A DNA stretch of 64,000 nt from Kuafuiihalomonas sp050331295 (GTDB taxonomy: Bacteria > Myxococcota > Kuafuiibacteriia > Kuafuiibacteriales > Kuafuiibacteriaceae), in NCBI GenBank assembly GCA_050331295.1, contig JBHJGZ010000002.1, positions 310,001-374,000 on the forward strand, given 5' to 3'. Below the pieces are notes generated by a model. The model was not told the origin of the DNA. It searched no databases and saw only the letters and a program-made list of their open reading frames with translations. Positions 9,127-18,114 of the stretch are shown here, in pieces; position 1 is the stretch's first letter; each line of letters starts with the position of its first letter. A program made the position numbers and the translations under genes.

Positions 9127-10023
9127 GTGACGCCCCATGCGATCGACGGTCGCCGATGGGTTGCGGCGGCTTTGGGAGAGGCGCGTCGAGGATTCACCGG
9201 CATTCAGGAGCAGGCCGCGGGTGCTGCCCGCGTGGCCGGCTTTCTCCGAGGTGCCCTGGAGTTCGAGCCCAGACCCGATGACGTGTTCGTAGCGACCTAT
9301 CCGCGCTCTGGGACCACCTGGATGCAATTCATCGTGCATCTGTTGGTGTCGGGCGGAAACTTTGATTTTCGCCACATTTCGGACGTCTCCCCGTGGTATG
9401 AGCGGACCTTGGCCCTCGGAACCCGAAGGGCTTCCGACTTCGATCGCTTGCCTGGACCCAGGGTATTCAAGACGCACCTCATACCGGAATGGCTTCCCAA
9501 CCAGGGACGGTTTATTCACGTGCACCGTGAGGGTTCGGCGGTGGTGCGGTCCTACTACGGGCTCTACCGGTCGCACCTGGGGTACAGTGGAAGCTTCGAT
9601 GCATTCTTTCGGCGTTTCATGGAGGGCCGCGTACAGTATGGGTCCTGGTTCGATCATCGGCGACGTTGGCTCCGGAGGACCGATGGACGCGTGATCCACA
9701 TTCGGTACGAGTCGATGGAGGAAGACTTGCTCCGGGTCGTATCGACCCTCGCCGCATTTCTCCGATTGGACGTCCCGAACGAACTCCGTCACCAGATCCT
9801 CCAGATGGCGACCAAGCGCTTCATGAAGACGCACGAAGACCGATTCGATCCGATCACGGAGCACTTGATCGACCGAGGTTTTCTGGCCCGAAACTTCATT
9901 GCGCCCGATGCCAGAACCTTGGGCCTGACCCGGGACCAAGAACATATGTTGCTTCACCAGCTGCAACGCGATACCGAACCTCGGTCCTGGAAGTTCTTGG
10001 AACTGCCGGCCTTCTTGCATTGA
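9127..10023 (+). CDS. PAPS-dependent sulfotransferase
   Basis: The 298-residue protein has the 5'-phosphosulfate-binding loop TYPRSGTTW at residues 57-65, FKTHL at 114-118, and a 3'-phosphate-binding region (HREGSAVVRSYY, Arg134 and Ser142). In most family members this last motif reads R(N/D)PxD, so REGSA is a variant. The C-terminal NFIAPDARTLG region sits where the RKGxxGDWKxxF block usually lies and is degenerate. It transfers sulfate from PAPS to a hydroxyl or amine; the acceptor is unknown. The GTG start at 9127 fits the family length, and longer frames upstream overlap the divergent transpeptidase. With cysC nearby it forms a small sulfation module. Confidence 0.85.
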   Translation: MTPHAIDGRRWVAAALGEARRGFTGIQEQAAGAARVAGFLRGALEFEPRPDDVFVATYPRSGTTWMQFIVHLLVSGGNFDFRHISDVSPWYERTLALGTRRASDFDRLPGPRVFKTHLIPEWLPNQGRFIHVHREGSAVVRSYYGLYRSHLGYSGSFDAFFRRFMEGRVQYGSWFDHRRRWLRRTDGRVIHIRYESMEEDLLRVVSTLAAFLRLDVPNELRHQILQMATKRFMKTHEDRFDPITEHLIDRGFLARNFIAPDARTLGLTRDQEHMLLHQLQRDTEPRSWKFLELPAFLH

Positions 10024-10042
10024 TGAGCCTGGAGCTGCACCC

Positions 10043-11035
10043 ATGACGTCATCGAGCTTGAGTCCGCTTGAGGCAGCTGCGGCGCACGAGACGACGCCGC
10101 CATGGCCTACGATGGCGTCCGGCCTTCCGCGTCCGGTCTGGCTGTCGAGGCTCGAACAGGCCATCCTGCAGGAGCCCCTGATCGCCTCGCGACCGTCGCG
10201 GGCGGGGTTCGACATCCTTCGACGCTCCCGGGTCCGTCCGACGTCGATCTGTGTCGGAATCGGACTGTGCTCCCCTTCCGCGCTGGGCCGCGTCCTTCCC
10301 CTCGATGTGCTGGGGCTTCTTCTACCGGCGGAGGCGCTTCGGCGGGCCATGGGCGCCGAGCACTTGCAGGTGCTGGTGGCCGACAGTCACGCTGCGGCTC
10401 ACGCCTTCGACTCCGCAGCGGTGATGGTGCGGGCCGATGCGGTGGTCCGAAGTCTGCTCCGGATTCGCCGTCGGCTCGGGTTGAATGGTATGTCCGTGAC
10501 GCGGGCGTCCGAGCTGGCCCGAGACCCGAGCTACGGCCGAGTGCTCAGGGAGGTGGCCGCACGAGCGGGTCCGATGGCTCCGCACTACGCGGTCCGGCAG
10601 ACGGCCGACGTCGTCTTCGCCCATCGTCACATCGGACCCATCGTGAAGGTGGGCTGGGTGATGAGTCCCAATCGACATGTCGGTTCCAATCGGGATGAGG
10701 CGGCCTTCGACCGGTGCGTGTCTTTGTGGTCCGAGGTCGAGCCCGCCTTCGTCTACGTCAAAGCGGGCCGGGCCCTCGATGATGCCCGGCCGAAGGCCCC
10801 TCCATACGTCGAGCTTCATCCCCATCGCCGGATCAATCTTCATCCGGGTGAAGATGTGGCGCGAAAGCTTTCCACCTCACCGGTTCACCGTCAGACCCTG
10901 AACGGCGTGAAGAATCACCTCCGTGCCCTGACCAACACCTATGCCCGCATGGTCGAGCCGGTGCGGGGCAGCCTCGCCGACCGGTCGCAGCAGATGCTGA
11001 AGCGAATCTACGGACCCCAGCGCGGCTCCGCTTGA
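10043..11035 (+). CDS. unknown protein, distantly class I tRNA-synthetase-like
   Basis: I do not recognise this 330-residue soluble protein with certainty. Its order of motifs is suggestive of a class I aminoacyl-tRNA synthetase (TyrRS/TrpRS type): an early glycine-rich strand with SPSALGR where PSGxLHLGH would be, then GAEHLQVLVADSHA (compare vLIaDxHA), then an ExxxDPxYxxVLREVA helix, and late in the protein KAPPYVELHP followed by INLHPGEDVARKL (compare the region after KMSKS). The HIGH histidines and KMSKS are not intact. ATG at 10043 has a GGAG nine bases upstream. It follows the sulfotransferase by 19 bases and is probably co-transcribed with it. Confidence 0.6.
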   Translation: MTSSSLSPLEAAAAHETTPPWPTMASGLPRPVWLSRLEQAILQEPLIASRPSRAGFDILRRSRVRPTSICVGIGLCSPSALGRVLPLDVLGLLLPAEALRRAMGAEHLQVLVADSHAAAHAFDSAAVMVRADAVVRSLLRIRRRLGLNGMSVTRASELARDPSYGRVLREVAARAGPMAPHYAVRQTADVVFAHRHIGPIVKVGWVMSPNRHVGSNRDEAAFDRCVSLWSEVEPAFVYVKAGRALDDARPKAPPYVELHPHRRINLHPGEDVARKLSTSPVHRQTLNGVKNHLRALTNTYARMVEPVRGSLADRSQQMLKRIYGPQRGSA

Positions 11036-11058
11036 TCCCAACCGACGGTGGGGTGCCG

Positions 11059-12531
11059 TCAGGGCTCTTCGTCAAGATTCGGAAGGCCGAATATGAGAAG
11101 CATCCCCGGCAACGTGGCGAAAAACGTGAGGAGAAAGTAGGCGGGGAAGCCGAGGGTCTCGGCCAAGACACCGCTGACGGTTCCCGCCAACGTCCAGCCG
11201 ACGCTCATCATGGACGTCAAGAGGGCCATGTGGGCGGCCCGGTGAGCGTCCATGCAGCACCTCATGATGTACACCATGAACACTGCCGTGCCGAGCCCGG
11301 CTCCAAACATCTCCACCACGATGACCACGCCCATCGTGGTGAGACTCACCGGTCCCTGCTCGGCAACGTGGGCCAGACCAAAGTACAAGAGGTTCAGGGC
11401 GTTCTGCGCCAGGACGAACGGCCAGATCCAGCGGCGGAGCCCATCGCGGGAGATCAGCCAGCCGCCCACCAGAGGCGCGACCAGCGCAGCGGTGAGCCCG
11501 ACCGTACCTTGGGCTACTCCATAGAACTCCTTGGTCATCCCGTGCTGAGCCAAGAAGACGTAGCGCATCTTCTCGAGAAAGGACTCTCCCAGCCGAAAAG
11601 TGAGCATGAACGCGATGATCGAGCCTACCCGAGGCTGGCCCATGAAGGCCACGAAGCCTCGGGCGAAAGCGGAATTGCTCTCTTGGAGCCGGTCGTACGC
11701 CAGTCGGGCGCCCGCCAGCCCACCCGTCAACAGGACACCTAGAAGAACCAAGCTCGCGATTCGGATGTTGAACCATTTGGGCAACGCCAAAGCGGACTCG
11801 GCGGAGGTGGATGCGCTCAGCAGAACGCCGAGGCCCGTGAAGACCACCGCGACGACCGCGCCCGGCCGACCAAACCAGAACTCCATGAACGTCCGTTCCT
11901 GCTGGGCCACCGGCGGAAGGATGAGGGTGTGGAGCAGCGCCAGTACGACAAGCCCGGCCGAGCACATCGCGAAGCCTGCCGGCCAGCCGATCAGTCCGAC
12001 GGCGGAAACCAGGGGACCGCCGACGATCAGCAGGGCCGCCCGATAAGACGGGGCCTTCAAACCCACCCATCGGGCCTGCTGTCGCTTGTCGAGCGCCTCC
12101 AAATAGTACCCATCGATGGAGATGTCGTGGGTCGCCATGAGCAAAGACGCGACCACGAAGAGAATGGAGAGGGTGGTGAGTGAGCCGGCGCCGGACGCGA
12201 TGGCGATGGCGGCCACCGCTGCCGCCAGCGCCAGCTCGGAACCGAGCAGCCACGTACGTTTGGTGCCGTACTGATCCGCCCATGATGCCCACAAAAACTT
12301 CAGATTCAGTGGGAGATGAAAGAGCGAAGTGAGGCCGATGGCGGTGAGGCTCGCACCGAGATCCGCGAACAGGATCTCTGCCAACTTGTGGACGATATTG
12401 TACGGGAAGCCCTCGGCGAAGTAGGTCGTGAAGGTCCAGACACCGGGAGAGACGCGGGACCGGCGCTGAGTCTCGGCGGGGGGCTCTGAGGCTTCGGCCG
12501 AAGCCCGCTCGAGCGATGAGGGTGAAGACAC
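11059..12531 (-). CDS. AmpG-like MFS transporter
   Basis: The 490-residue integral membrane protein has about 12 hydrophobic segments. Early FAEGFPYNIV and the cytoplasmic-loop motif ATHDISIDGYYLEAL resemble the AmpG/PAT branch of the major facilitator superfamily, which imports muropeptides or acetyl-CoA-type solutes. The substrate here cannot be read from sequence; the neighbouring L,D-transpeptidase makes a cell-wall fragment an attractive guess only. GTG at 12531 starts the gene, 55 bases from the divergent helicase start. It converges on the tRNA-synthetase-like gene with a 23-base gap. Confidence 0.85.
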   Translation of the reverse strand: MSSPSSLERASAEASEPPAETQRRSRVSPGVWTFTTYFAEGFPYNIVHKLAEILFADLGASLTAIGLTSLFHLPLNLKFLWASWADQYGTKRTWLLGSELALAAAVAAIAIASGAGSLTTLSILFVVASLLMATHDISIDGYYLEALDKRQQARWVGLKAPSYRAALLIVGGPLVSAVGLIGWPAGFAMCSAGLVVLALLHTLILPPVAQQERTFMEFWFGRPGAVVAVVFTGLGVLLSASTSAESALALPKWFNIRIASLVLLGVLLTGGLAGARLAYDRLQESNSAFARGFVAFMGQPRVGSIIAFMLTFRLGESFLEKMRYVFLAQHGMTKEFYGVAQGTVGLTAALVAPLVGGWLISRDGLRRWIWPFVLAQNALNLLYFGLAHVAEQGPVSLTTMGVVIVVEMFGAGLGTAVFMVYIMRCCMDAHRAAHMALLTSMMSVGWTLAGTVSGVLAETLGFPAYFLLTFFATLPGMLLIFGLPNLDEEP

Positions 12532-12586
12532 GCCGAACCAGCATACACGACTTTACAACCGACGGGCGGGATGGAGGGTTGAACCC

Positions 12587-14884
12587 GTGGGAGATGCCGA
12601 CGTCGAGCTGGAGTTTTATGAGCGCTTCTTCCTCGATCGAGGGCTCGAACCATATCCGGTCCAGGAGCAAGCGATCGGACGGATCTTTGCCGGAGAAGAC
12701 CTCTTGGTGACGGTTCCCACCGGAACCGGAAAGACCTTGATGGCCAAGGCGGGGATCTTGAGGGCCCTTCGCTCCGGTCGGACCGCCATCTACACGACTC
12801 CTCTTCGAGCCCTGACGGAAGAGAAGTTTCGGGAGCTCCAGGAAGACTTCGGCCATGACAAGGTGGGTTTCGCCACGGGTGACTACAAAGTGAATCCGGA
12901 GGCGCCGATCCAAGTGTTGGTCGCGGAGATCCTTTGGAATCGGATCTATGGCGATCAGTCGACCCTTCCGGCCGACATCGTGATCATGGATGAGGGCCAC
13001 TACTTCAACGACCCGGAACGGGGCTATGTTTGGGAGCAGTCCGTAATCGGACTTCACCCCAATGCCCAACTGGTGATCCTGAGTGCCACGGTCGGGAGTC
13101 CACAGCAGTTCTGCCAATGGGCATACTCGGTCCGCCGGAAGACGATGCACCTGGTGCAGAGCACCGAACGCAAGGTGCCATTGATTCACGAATTTCGTGA
13201 GTCTTATCTCATCGAAGTCATCAAGGCTCTTCATGCAAAGGGCGATGTCCCCGCGCTGGTCTTCAGTTTCGGGCGCAAGCTTTGTTTCGAAAGGGCCCGC
13301 CTTCTCAAGGCGTGTCCCAAGTTCGTATCCAAGGAGGAACAGGCGGCGATCGAAGAAAGGATGCGCCCAGTCCTGTTGGACGCGGGGCTGTCCAAGGAGC
13401 TCGAGAAGCTCCTCACCCACGGCATCGGCGTTCACCACGCCGGGGTGCTGCCGGTTTATCGGCGACTGGTCGAGGAGCTGACGGTCGATCGATTGCTCAA
13501 GGTGGTCGTCACCACTGAAACCATCGCTGCGGGCATCAATCTGCCGGCCAAGCGCTGCGTGTTCCCCTCGCTTCGAAAATACATCAAAAAGAAGGCACGG
13601 CTCTTGACGCCGGCTGAGTACCACCAAATGGCCGGTCGAGCTGGGCGGCCGCAGTTCGACTCCGAGGGCATCGCCATTACTCTGGCCCCGGAAGAGGTGG
13701 TCCAGGACATGCGTAAGGAGATCAAGGACGCCGGCAAGCGCGGTGGCGTGGTGGACGAGGAGAAGATTCGCAAGCGCTGCTACAGCCGGGCCAAGACCGA
13801 TGCTCGGGCCAAGGAGGATGTGACATGGGATTCCGAGGCCCACGCCCAGCTGGTAAAGGGTGAGCCGGAAGCTCTGCAGAGCCGGACTCGCGTGACCGCA
13901 GAGCAGATCCTGGCCATCGGGCTCCCGGACCTGACGATGGAGGCGCTGCCGGGACAGGCCATGTTGGAGAAGGAGCGCAGCCAGCGCGAAGCGGAGGAGG
14001 CGGAGCGGTCGCGTCGGCTCCAGGAGGTTTTGGGCGGATCGGCTCCGCCGGACATCGAGACCGACCGAAGCGTCGCCGAGCCGCCGGCCCCCCCGAACCC
14101 ACCTGCGGAGCCCGCCTCGGAATCGGCGCCGGCGCTGCGGCAGCCGCCCTCGGTTCACGCGCCCGGGACCCGGCGTCTGGACATCATCGCGGTCATCGAC
14201 AACTTGCTCCTGCCGGAGGGGAAGCGTCTGGAGGCCCACAAGCAGCTGGCGATGGTCACCCGGAATCTCCAGGCACTCGGGGTTCTGGACGCGCAGGGGC
14301 GGCAAATCGACGGCCACATCATCGGCAGCATCCGAGGGCTGGATGGACCTTTCATCTTCTATTTGACGCAGCACGCCGAAATCGATGAGGCGCTGGCACG
14401 AGAGATCGTGGAGTTCCTCGTCGACAGCGATGCCGTCCAGCGGGTCTTCGACCAAAAAGAGAAGCAGAAGAGAAGGCAGTGGGTGCTGGAGCGCTTGCGG
14501 GAGCTTCGACGTGAAAATCCCCATCTGACCTTTGAAGACGTGGAAGCGATGTACGATGAAGAGCATCCCTACGAACCGACGTCGGTCGAGCTTCACTTCC
14601 AAGCCTTCAGCAGCTCGCTCCCGCATCCCGAGCTTCATGGTGGAAAACGCCCAAAGAGGATCTGGGCGGAGATGCTGGAAGAGGACCTGACCTTCACGGA
14701 CTACGTGGAGCGGCACGATCTCATGTACGAGGAGGGCAGCCTCTTCACCTATCTCGCCCGGGTCATGAAGGCGGCGAGGATGCTCCAGGAAGTCACGTTT
14801 CTCGAGGCCTTCGCCGCCATCGAGACCCGCGTCCGTCATCGCTTGGCGGCGGTGGACGAACGGGTCCTGGAGGGCCTTTGGTGA
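12587..14884 (+). CDS. Ski2-like DEAD/DEAH-box helicase (DUF3516-type)
   Basis: The 765-residue superfamily 2 helicase has PTGTGKT at 44-50 (motif I), DEGH at 135-138 (motif II), LSATVGSPQQF (motif III), GIGVHHAGVLP (motif IV region) and QMAGRAGRPQ (motif VI). The HHAG/AGRAGR combination is typical of the Ski2/Mtr4/Brr2 group. The C-terminal half is alpha-helical and resembles DUF3516 found in bacterial members; a proline-rich linker (about residues 490-525) separates the parts. Such proteins are thought to act on RNA, but bacterial ones are poorly studied. The GTG start has a GGAGG nine bases upstream. It is alone on this strand after the divergent AmpG-like gene. Confidence 0.87.
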   Translation: MGDADVELEFYERFFLDRGLEPYPVQEQAIGRIFAGEDLLVTVPTGTGKTLMAKAGILRALRSGRTAIYTTPLRALTEEKFRELQEDFGHDKVGFATGDYKVNPEAPIQVLVAEILWNRIYGDQSTLPADIVIMDEGHYFNDPERGYVWEQSVIGLHPNAQLVILSATVGSPQQFCQWAYSVRRKTMHLVQSTERKVPLIHEFRESYLIEVIKALHAKGDVPALVFSFGRKLCFERARLLKACPKFVSKEEQAAIEERMRPVLLDAGLSKELEKLLTHGIGVHHAGVLPVYRRLVEELTVDRLLKVVVTTETIAAGINLPAKRCVFPSLRKYIKKKARLLTPAEYHQMAGRAGRPQFDSEGIAITLAPEEVVQDMRKEIKDAGKRGGVVDEEKIRKRCYSRAKTDARAKEDVTWDSEAHAQLVKGEPEALQSRTRVTAEQILAIGLPDLTMEALPGQAMLEKERSQREAEEAERSRRLQEVLGGSAPPDIETDRSVAEPPAPPNPPAEPASESAPALRQPPSVHAPGTRRLDIIAVIDNLLLPEGKRLEAHKQLAMVTRNLQALGVLDAQGRQIDGHIIGSIRGLDGPFIFYLTQHAEIDEALAREIVEFLVDSDAVQRVFDQKEKQKRRQWVLERLRELRRENPHLTFEDVEAMYDEEHPYEPTSVELHFQAFSSSLPHPELHGGKRPKRIWAEMLEEDLTFTDYVERHDLMYEEGSLFTYLARVMKAARMLQEVTFLEAFAAIETRVRHRLAAVDERVLEGLW

Positions 14885-14972
14885 GCTTGTCACCGGCCCT
14901 GCACAAGCGGCAGACTCCGGCCATGATGGCGCCGAGCGGAGCACCGTCGTGCAGCATGCACGGGAGGAGCGC

Positions 14973-15731
14973 ATGACCCTGGTCGATCTCGACATTTCCG
15001 AGCTCAGGCATCTCGTGCGGGCGAGACCGCCGCTGACGGTTCTGACCGGGGCGGGTGCATCCGCGGAGAGCGGCGTGCCGACGTTTCGAGGCGGGTCCGA
15101 GAGTCTTTGGCGGAACCACGACCCGATGGAGCTCGCGACGCCCCACGCGTTCATTCGAAATCCGAAACTGGTCTGGGAGTTTTATGCCGAGCGACGGCAA
15201 ACCGTATCCCAGTGTCGTCCGAACCCGGCCCACGACGCGCTGGCTCGCTTCGAACGGCACTGGAAAGACACCTGGGTCGTCACCCAAAACATCGACTCTC
15301 TTCACCGGGAAGCTGGCTCCAGGCAGCTGATCGAGATGCACGGGTCCCTCTGGTACGTGCGCTGTACCCACTGCCGCTATCGAGACGAAGACCGGGATGA
15401 TGATCCGGACCTCCCGCCGCAATGTCCCGACTGCGGGCACGTCCTCAGGCCGGACGTGGTGTGGTTCGGCGAAAGCTACGAGCCGGATGTATTGATGGAG
15501 ATCGATGGCCTCTTGGGTCGAGGCGGCACGTTCTTGGTGATCGGCACGTCGGGAGCGGTGCAGCCCGCGTCCTTCTTCGGAAGGATCGCCCGGTCGCGAG
15601 GTGCGCTGGTGGTGGAGATCAATCCAGACGAGACGTTGATCGCCGAAGACATGGATGTCCTGGTCCGAGCTCCGGCCGGCCGGGTCCTGCCGGAGCTGCT
15701 TCGCACCGAAGGCCTCGAGGCGCGGGCGTGA
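14973..15731 (+). CDS. cobB: class III Sir2 NAD-dependent protein deacylase
   Basis: The sirtuin of 252 residues has GAGASAESGVPTFRG near residues 26-40, TQNID at 104-108, catalytic His123 (MHGS) and zinc cysteines 131, 134, 151 and 154. The acyl-specificity pair Tyr71-x-x-Arg74 (FYAERR) is the signature of class III sirtuins such as SIRT5 and CobB, which remove succinyl and other acidic acyl groups from lysine. ATG at 14973 is chosen over GTG at 14949 because a GGAGG lies five bases upstream. The likely role is to tune metabolic enzymes; proBA start 35 bases downstream, but a functional link is not shown. Confidence 0.92.
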   Translation: MTLVDLDISELRHLVRARPPLTVLTGAGASAESGVPTFRGGSESLWRNHDPMELATPHAFIRNPKLVWEFYAERRQTVSQCRPNPAHDALARFERHWKDTWVVTQNIDSLHREAGSRQLIEMHGSLWYVRCTHCRYRDEDRDDDPDLPPQCPDCGHVLRPDVVWFGESYEPDVLMEIDGLLGRGGTFLVIGTSGAVQPASFFGRIARSRGALVVEINPDETLIAEDMDVLVRAPAGRVLPELLRTEGLEARA

Positions 15732-15766
15732 CGTCCGCCGCTGCGCCCCTCGTCTAGGCTCATCAC

Positions 15767-16618
15767 GTGGAAAGAGACCAAGCGGACCGCCCACGGGTGG
15801 CATCGGCGCGCCGTGTGGTAGTCAAGGTCGGGACCCGCGTATTGACCCACCCGGGCGGTCGCCTCGCCCTCAGTCGGATCCATCGACTCATCGAGACCCT
15901 TTCGAATCTCCACGCGGACCGAGAAGTGTTGCTGGTGAGTTCGGGCGCGGTCGGGCTCGGCCAGGAGGCATTGGGCCTCACCGCACCACCCACGGAGTTG
16001 AGTTTGCGTCAGGCCTGCGCGTCCATCGGACAGATCCGATTGATGGAGATCTACCAGCGCGGCTTCGAGCGGATGAGCGTGGTGACGGCGCAACTCCTTC
16101 TCATCGCATCTGACTTCGAGGACGCCGAACGCTTCGCGAACCTCCAGCACGCCGTCGAGACGCTCTTGGCCCGACGTGTTCTGCCCATCATCAACGAGAA
16201 CGACGTGGTGGCCACCGAGGAGTTACGGCTCCCGGACGGCTCCAGCACCGCCGGCGGATTCGGCGACAACGATCATCTCTCGGCACTGGTGGCGTCTCGC
16301 CTGCGGGGTGACCTCCTCGTGCTGTGTACCGATGTGGACGGCGTCTATGACCGCGACCCTCGGCGTGACCCATCGGCGAATCGTCTCGAAACGGTATCCA
16401 ACCCGGTCGGTCTCGAACTCGGCGGACCTGACGTGGGAGGTCGAGGCGGGATGGCCAGCAAGGTGTCGGCGGCCCGCTTGGCAAGCCGGGCCGGTTGCGA
16501 AGTCGTGATCGTCAGTGGGATGGAGGAGCAAGCTTTGGCGCAGGTCTTCGAGGGTAAGACGGTCGGCTCGCATTTTCCGGTGTCGTCTCCGACGCCGAAG
16601 CGAGAGGAAGAGCGATGA
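15767..16618 (+). CDS. proB: glutamate 5-kinase without PUA domain
   Basis: First enzyme of proline synthesis: it phosphorylates glutamate to gamma-glutamyl phosphate. The 283 residues contain the amino-acid-kinase fold with VVVKVGTRVLT, VSSGAVGLGQ, NENDVVATEE, GFGDNDHLSALVA and GGRGGMASKVSAA. Escherichia coli ProB is 367 residues with a C-terminal PUA domain; that domain is absent here, the protein ending about 15 residues after the kinase fold. The GTG start has no clear ribosome-binding site. The stop overlaps the proA ATG (ATGA), so the two are coupled. proC is 5 kb away on the other strand. Confidence 0.95.
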   Translation: MERDQADRPRVASARRVVVKVGTRVLTHPGGRLALSRIHRLIETLSNLHADREVLLVSSGAVGLGQEALGLTAPPTELSLRQACASIGQIRLMEIYQRGFERMSVVTAQLLLIASDFEDAERFANLQHAVETLLARRVLPIINENDVVATEELRLPDGSSTAGGFGDNDHLSALVASRLRGDLLVLCTDVDGVYDRDPRRDPSANRLETVSNPVGLELGGPDVGGRGGMASKVSAARLASRAGCEVVIVSGMEEQALAQVFEGKTVGSHFPVSSPTPKREEER

Positions 16619-17892
16619 AGGAATGTGCGGAAGGCGCGCGTCGCGCGCAGCGCGAAGCGACACGCGCCGGTGCTCCAGCCCGAACCCGTTCACTGGAGAA
16701 GCTTCGTGCCCTCCTGGAAGCAAGGTGGCCGGATGTGGCCGCGGCCAATCAGACCGACCTTCGGGCGGCCGAGGAAGATGGGCTCGAGCCTGCTCTGCTC
16801 CAGCGGCTCGGGATGGATGGCAAGAAACGGTCCGCCCTTTTGGACGGCCTTCAGGTCCTCATCGAAGCCGAAGACCCGGTGGGTCGCACGCTTCGACACA
16901 TCGAACTGGAGCCGGGTCTCCGACTTCGTCAGGTCACCCATCCGATCGGCGTCTTGCTCGTCGTCTACGAGAGTCGCCCCGACGCCGGACTTCAGATCGG
17001 GGGCCTGGCGATGCGCAGCGGGAATGCGGTGATATTGAAGGGAGGGCGAGAGGCGGAGCACACGAACCACGTCTTGGCCACCCTGATGCAGGATGCGTTG
17101 GAAACGTCAGGACTTCCTCGGGAAATGGTTCAGGCGGTGGTCGGTCGGGGCGCGGTCGAGGCGCTGCTGCAGGAGGACGCATGTATCGACCTGGTCATTC
17201 CCCGCGGGTCGGCGAATCTTGTGCGTTCGATTCAGCAAAGCACCAGGATTCCGGTTCTCGGACACGCCGAGGGAATCTGTCACACGTACTTCGACGCGGC
17301 GGCGGACCCCGAGCGGGCGCTTCGAATCATCCTGGATGCCAAGTGCGATGCCCCATCGACGTGTAACGCCACCGAGACGCTTCTGGTTCATCGAGATTTC
17401 GTTCCTCAGGTCGGTCCCATCCTCAGAGCGTTGCTGGAGCGGGGCGTTGAATTGCGGGTGGAGCCGCCCGACCTGATTCCATTCGCTCGACCGGCTGGTC
17501 AGCAGGACTGGCGCACCGAGCACGGGCGTCTCGTACTCGGTGTTCGGGTCGTACCCAGCTTGGATGCGGCGATCGACCACATCCATCGCTACGGCAGCGC
17601 CCACACCGAATGCATCGTGACCGAAGACGAAGACGCGGCCCGTCGCTTCTTGGAGCAGGTGGATTCGGCGTCGGTCTTTCACAATGCGAGCACGCGCTTC
17701 GCCGACGGCTATCGCTACGGCCTGGGGGCGGAAGTGGGGATCAGCACCGGCCGGATCCACGCGCGAGGGCCGGTGGGTGCGGATGGCCTGTTGACGACGC
17801 GCTGGCTTCTCCAGGGAGAGGGCCAAGTCGCTTCCGACTTCGGTCCGGGGGAAGGCCAACGGCGGTACGTCCACCGCGCACTGCAACCCTAG
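16615..17892 (+). CDS. proA: glutamate-5-semialdehyde (gamma-glutamyl phosphate) reductase
   Basis: Second enzyme of proline synthesis: NADPH-dependent reduction of gamma-glutamyl phosphate. At 425 residues it has family length. Recognisable blocks are IGVLLVVYESRPDAGLQIG, the cofactor-site segment NAVILKGGREAEHTN, and the catalytic cysteine Cys250 in APSTCNATE. A late block HNASTRFADGYRYGLGAEVGIST is also typical. It starts inside the proB stop codon (ATGA) and forms the proBA operon with it. A gap of about 220 bases to the next start suggests that the ABC transporter has its own promoter, though I cannot point to one. Confidence 0.95.
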   Translation: MKECAEGARRAQREATRAGAPARTRSLEKLRALLEARWPDVAAANQTDLRAAEEDGLEPALLQRLGMDGKKRSALLDGLQVLIEAEDPVGRTLRHIELEPGLRLRQVTHPIGVLLVVYESRPDAGLQIGGLAMRSGNAVILKGGREAEHTNHVLATLMQDALETSGLPREMVQAVVGRGAVEALLQEDACIDLVIPRGSANLVRSIQQSTRIPVLGHAEGICHTYFDAAADPERALRIILDAKCDAPSTCNATETLLVHRDFVPQVGPILRALLERGVELRVEPPDLIPFARPAGQQDWRTEHGRLVLGVRVVPSLDAAIDHIHRYGSAHTECIVTEDEDAARRFLEQVDSASVFHNASTRFADGYRYGLGAEVGISTGRIHARGPVGADGLLTTRWLLQGEGQVASDFGPGEGQRRYVHRALQP

Positions 17893-18114
17893 CTGACGGG
17901 AAGCGTCGCAGACTCTCCGCATCCGGGTCCCCCGACCGGCAGGCTTTGCGGGCTCTCGTGCGGACCGAAGTTACGGCTCTGGATCCTTGGAGCATGTCCG
18001 CGTCTCGTTTGTGTGACCCCACCCGATGGCAGCGGCCACGCGGGCTCAGCTGCGAGCGGAACTCCGAACCTGCGTTCATGGCATGACGAATGCGGCGCTT
18101 TCTCGACGGCGGAA

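Noticed and set aside
7013..9130. A 705-codon open frame on the plus strand
   Set aside because: Antisense to cysC and the L,D-transpeptidase, both with intact active sites.
11072..15154. A 1360-codon open frame on the minus strand
   Set aside because: It runs antisense to the Ski2-like helicase and then through the AmpG-like gene in the wrong frame; the product is Arg/Pro-rich without domains. This is a high-GC artefact.
17893..18114. Promoter or RNA gene in the gap between proA and the ABC transporter
   Set aside because: I saw no convincing -35/-10 pair, terminator or structured RNA in these 222 bases.
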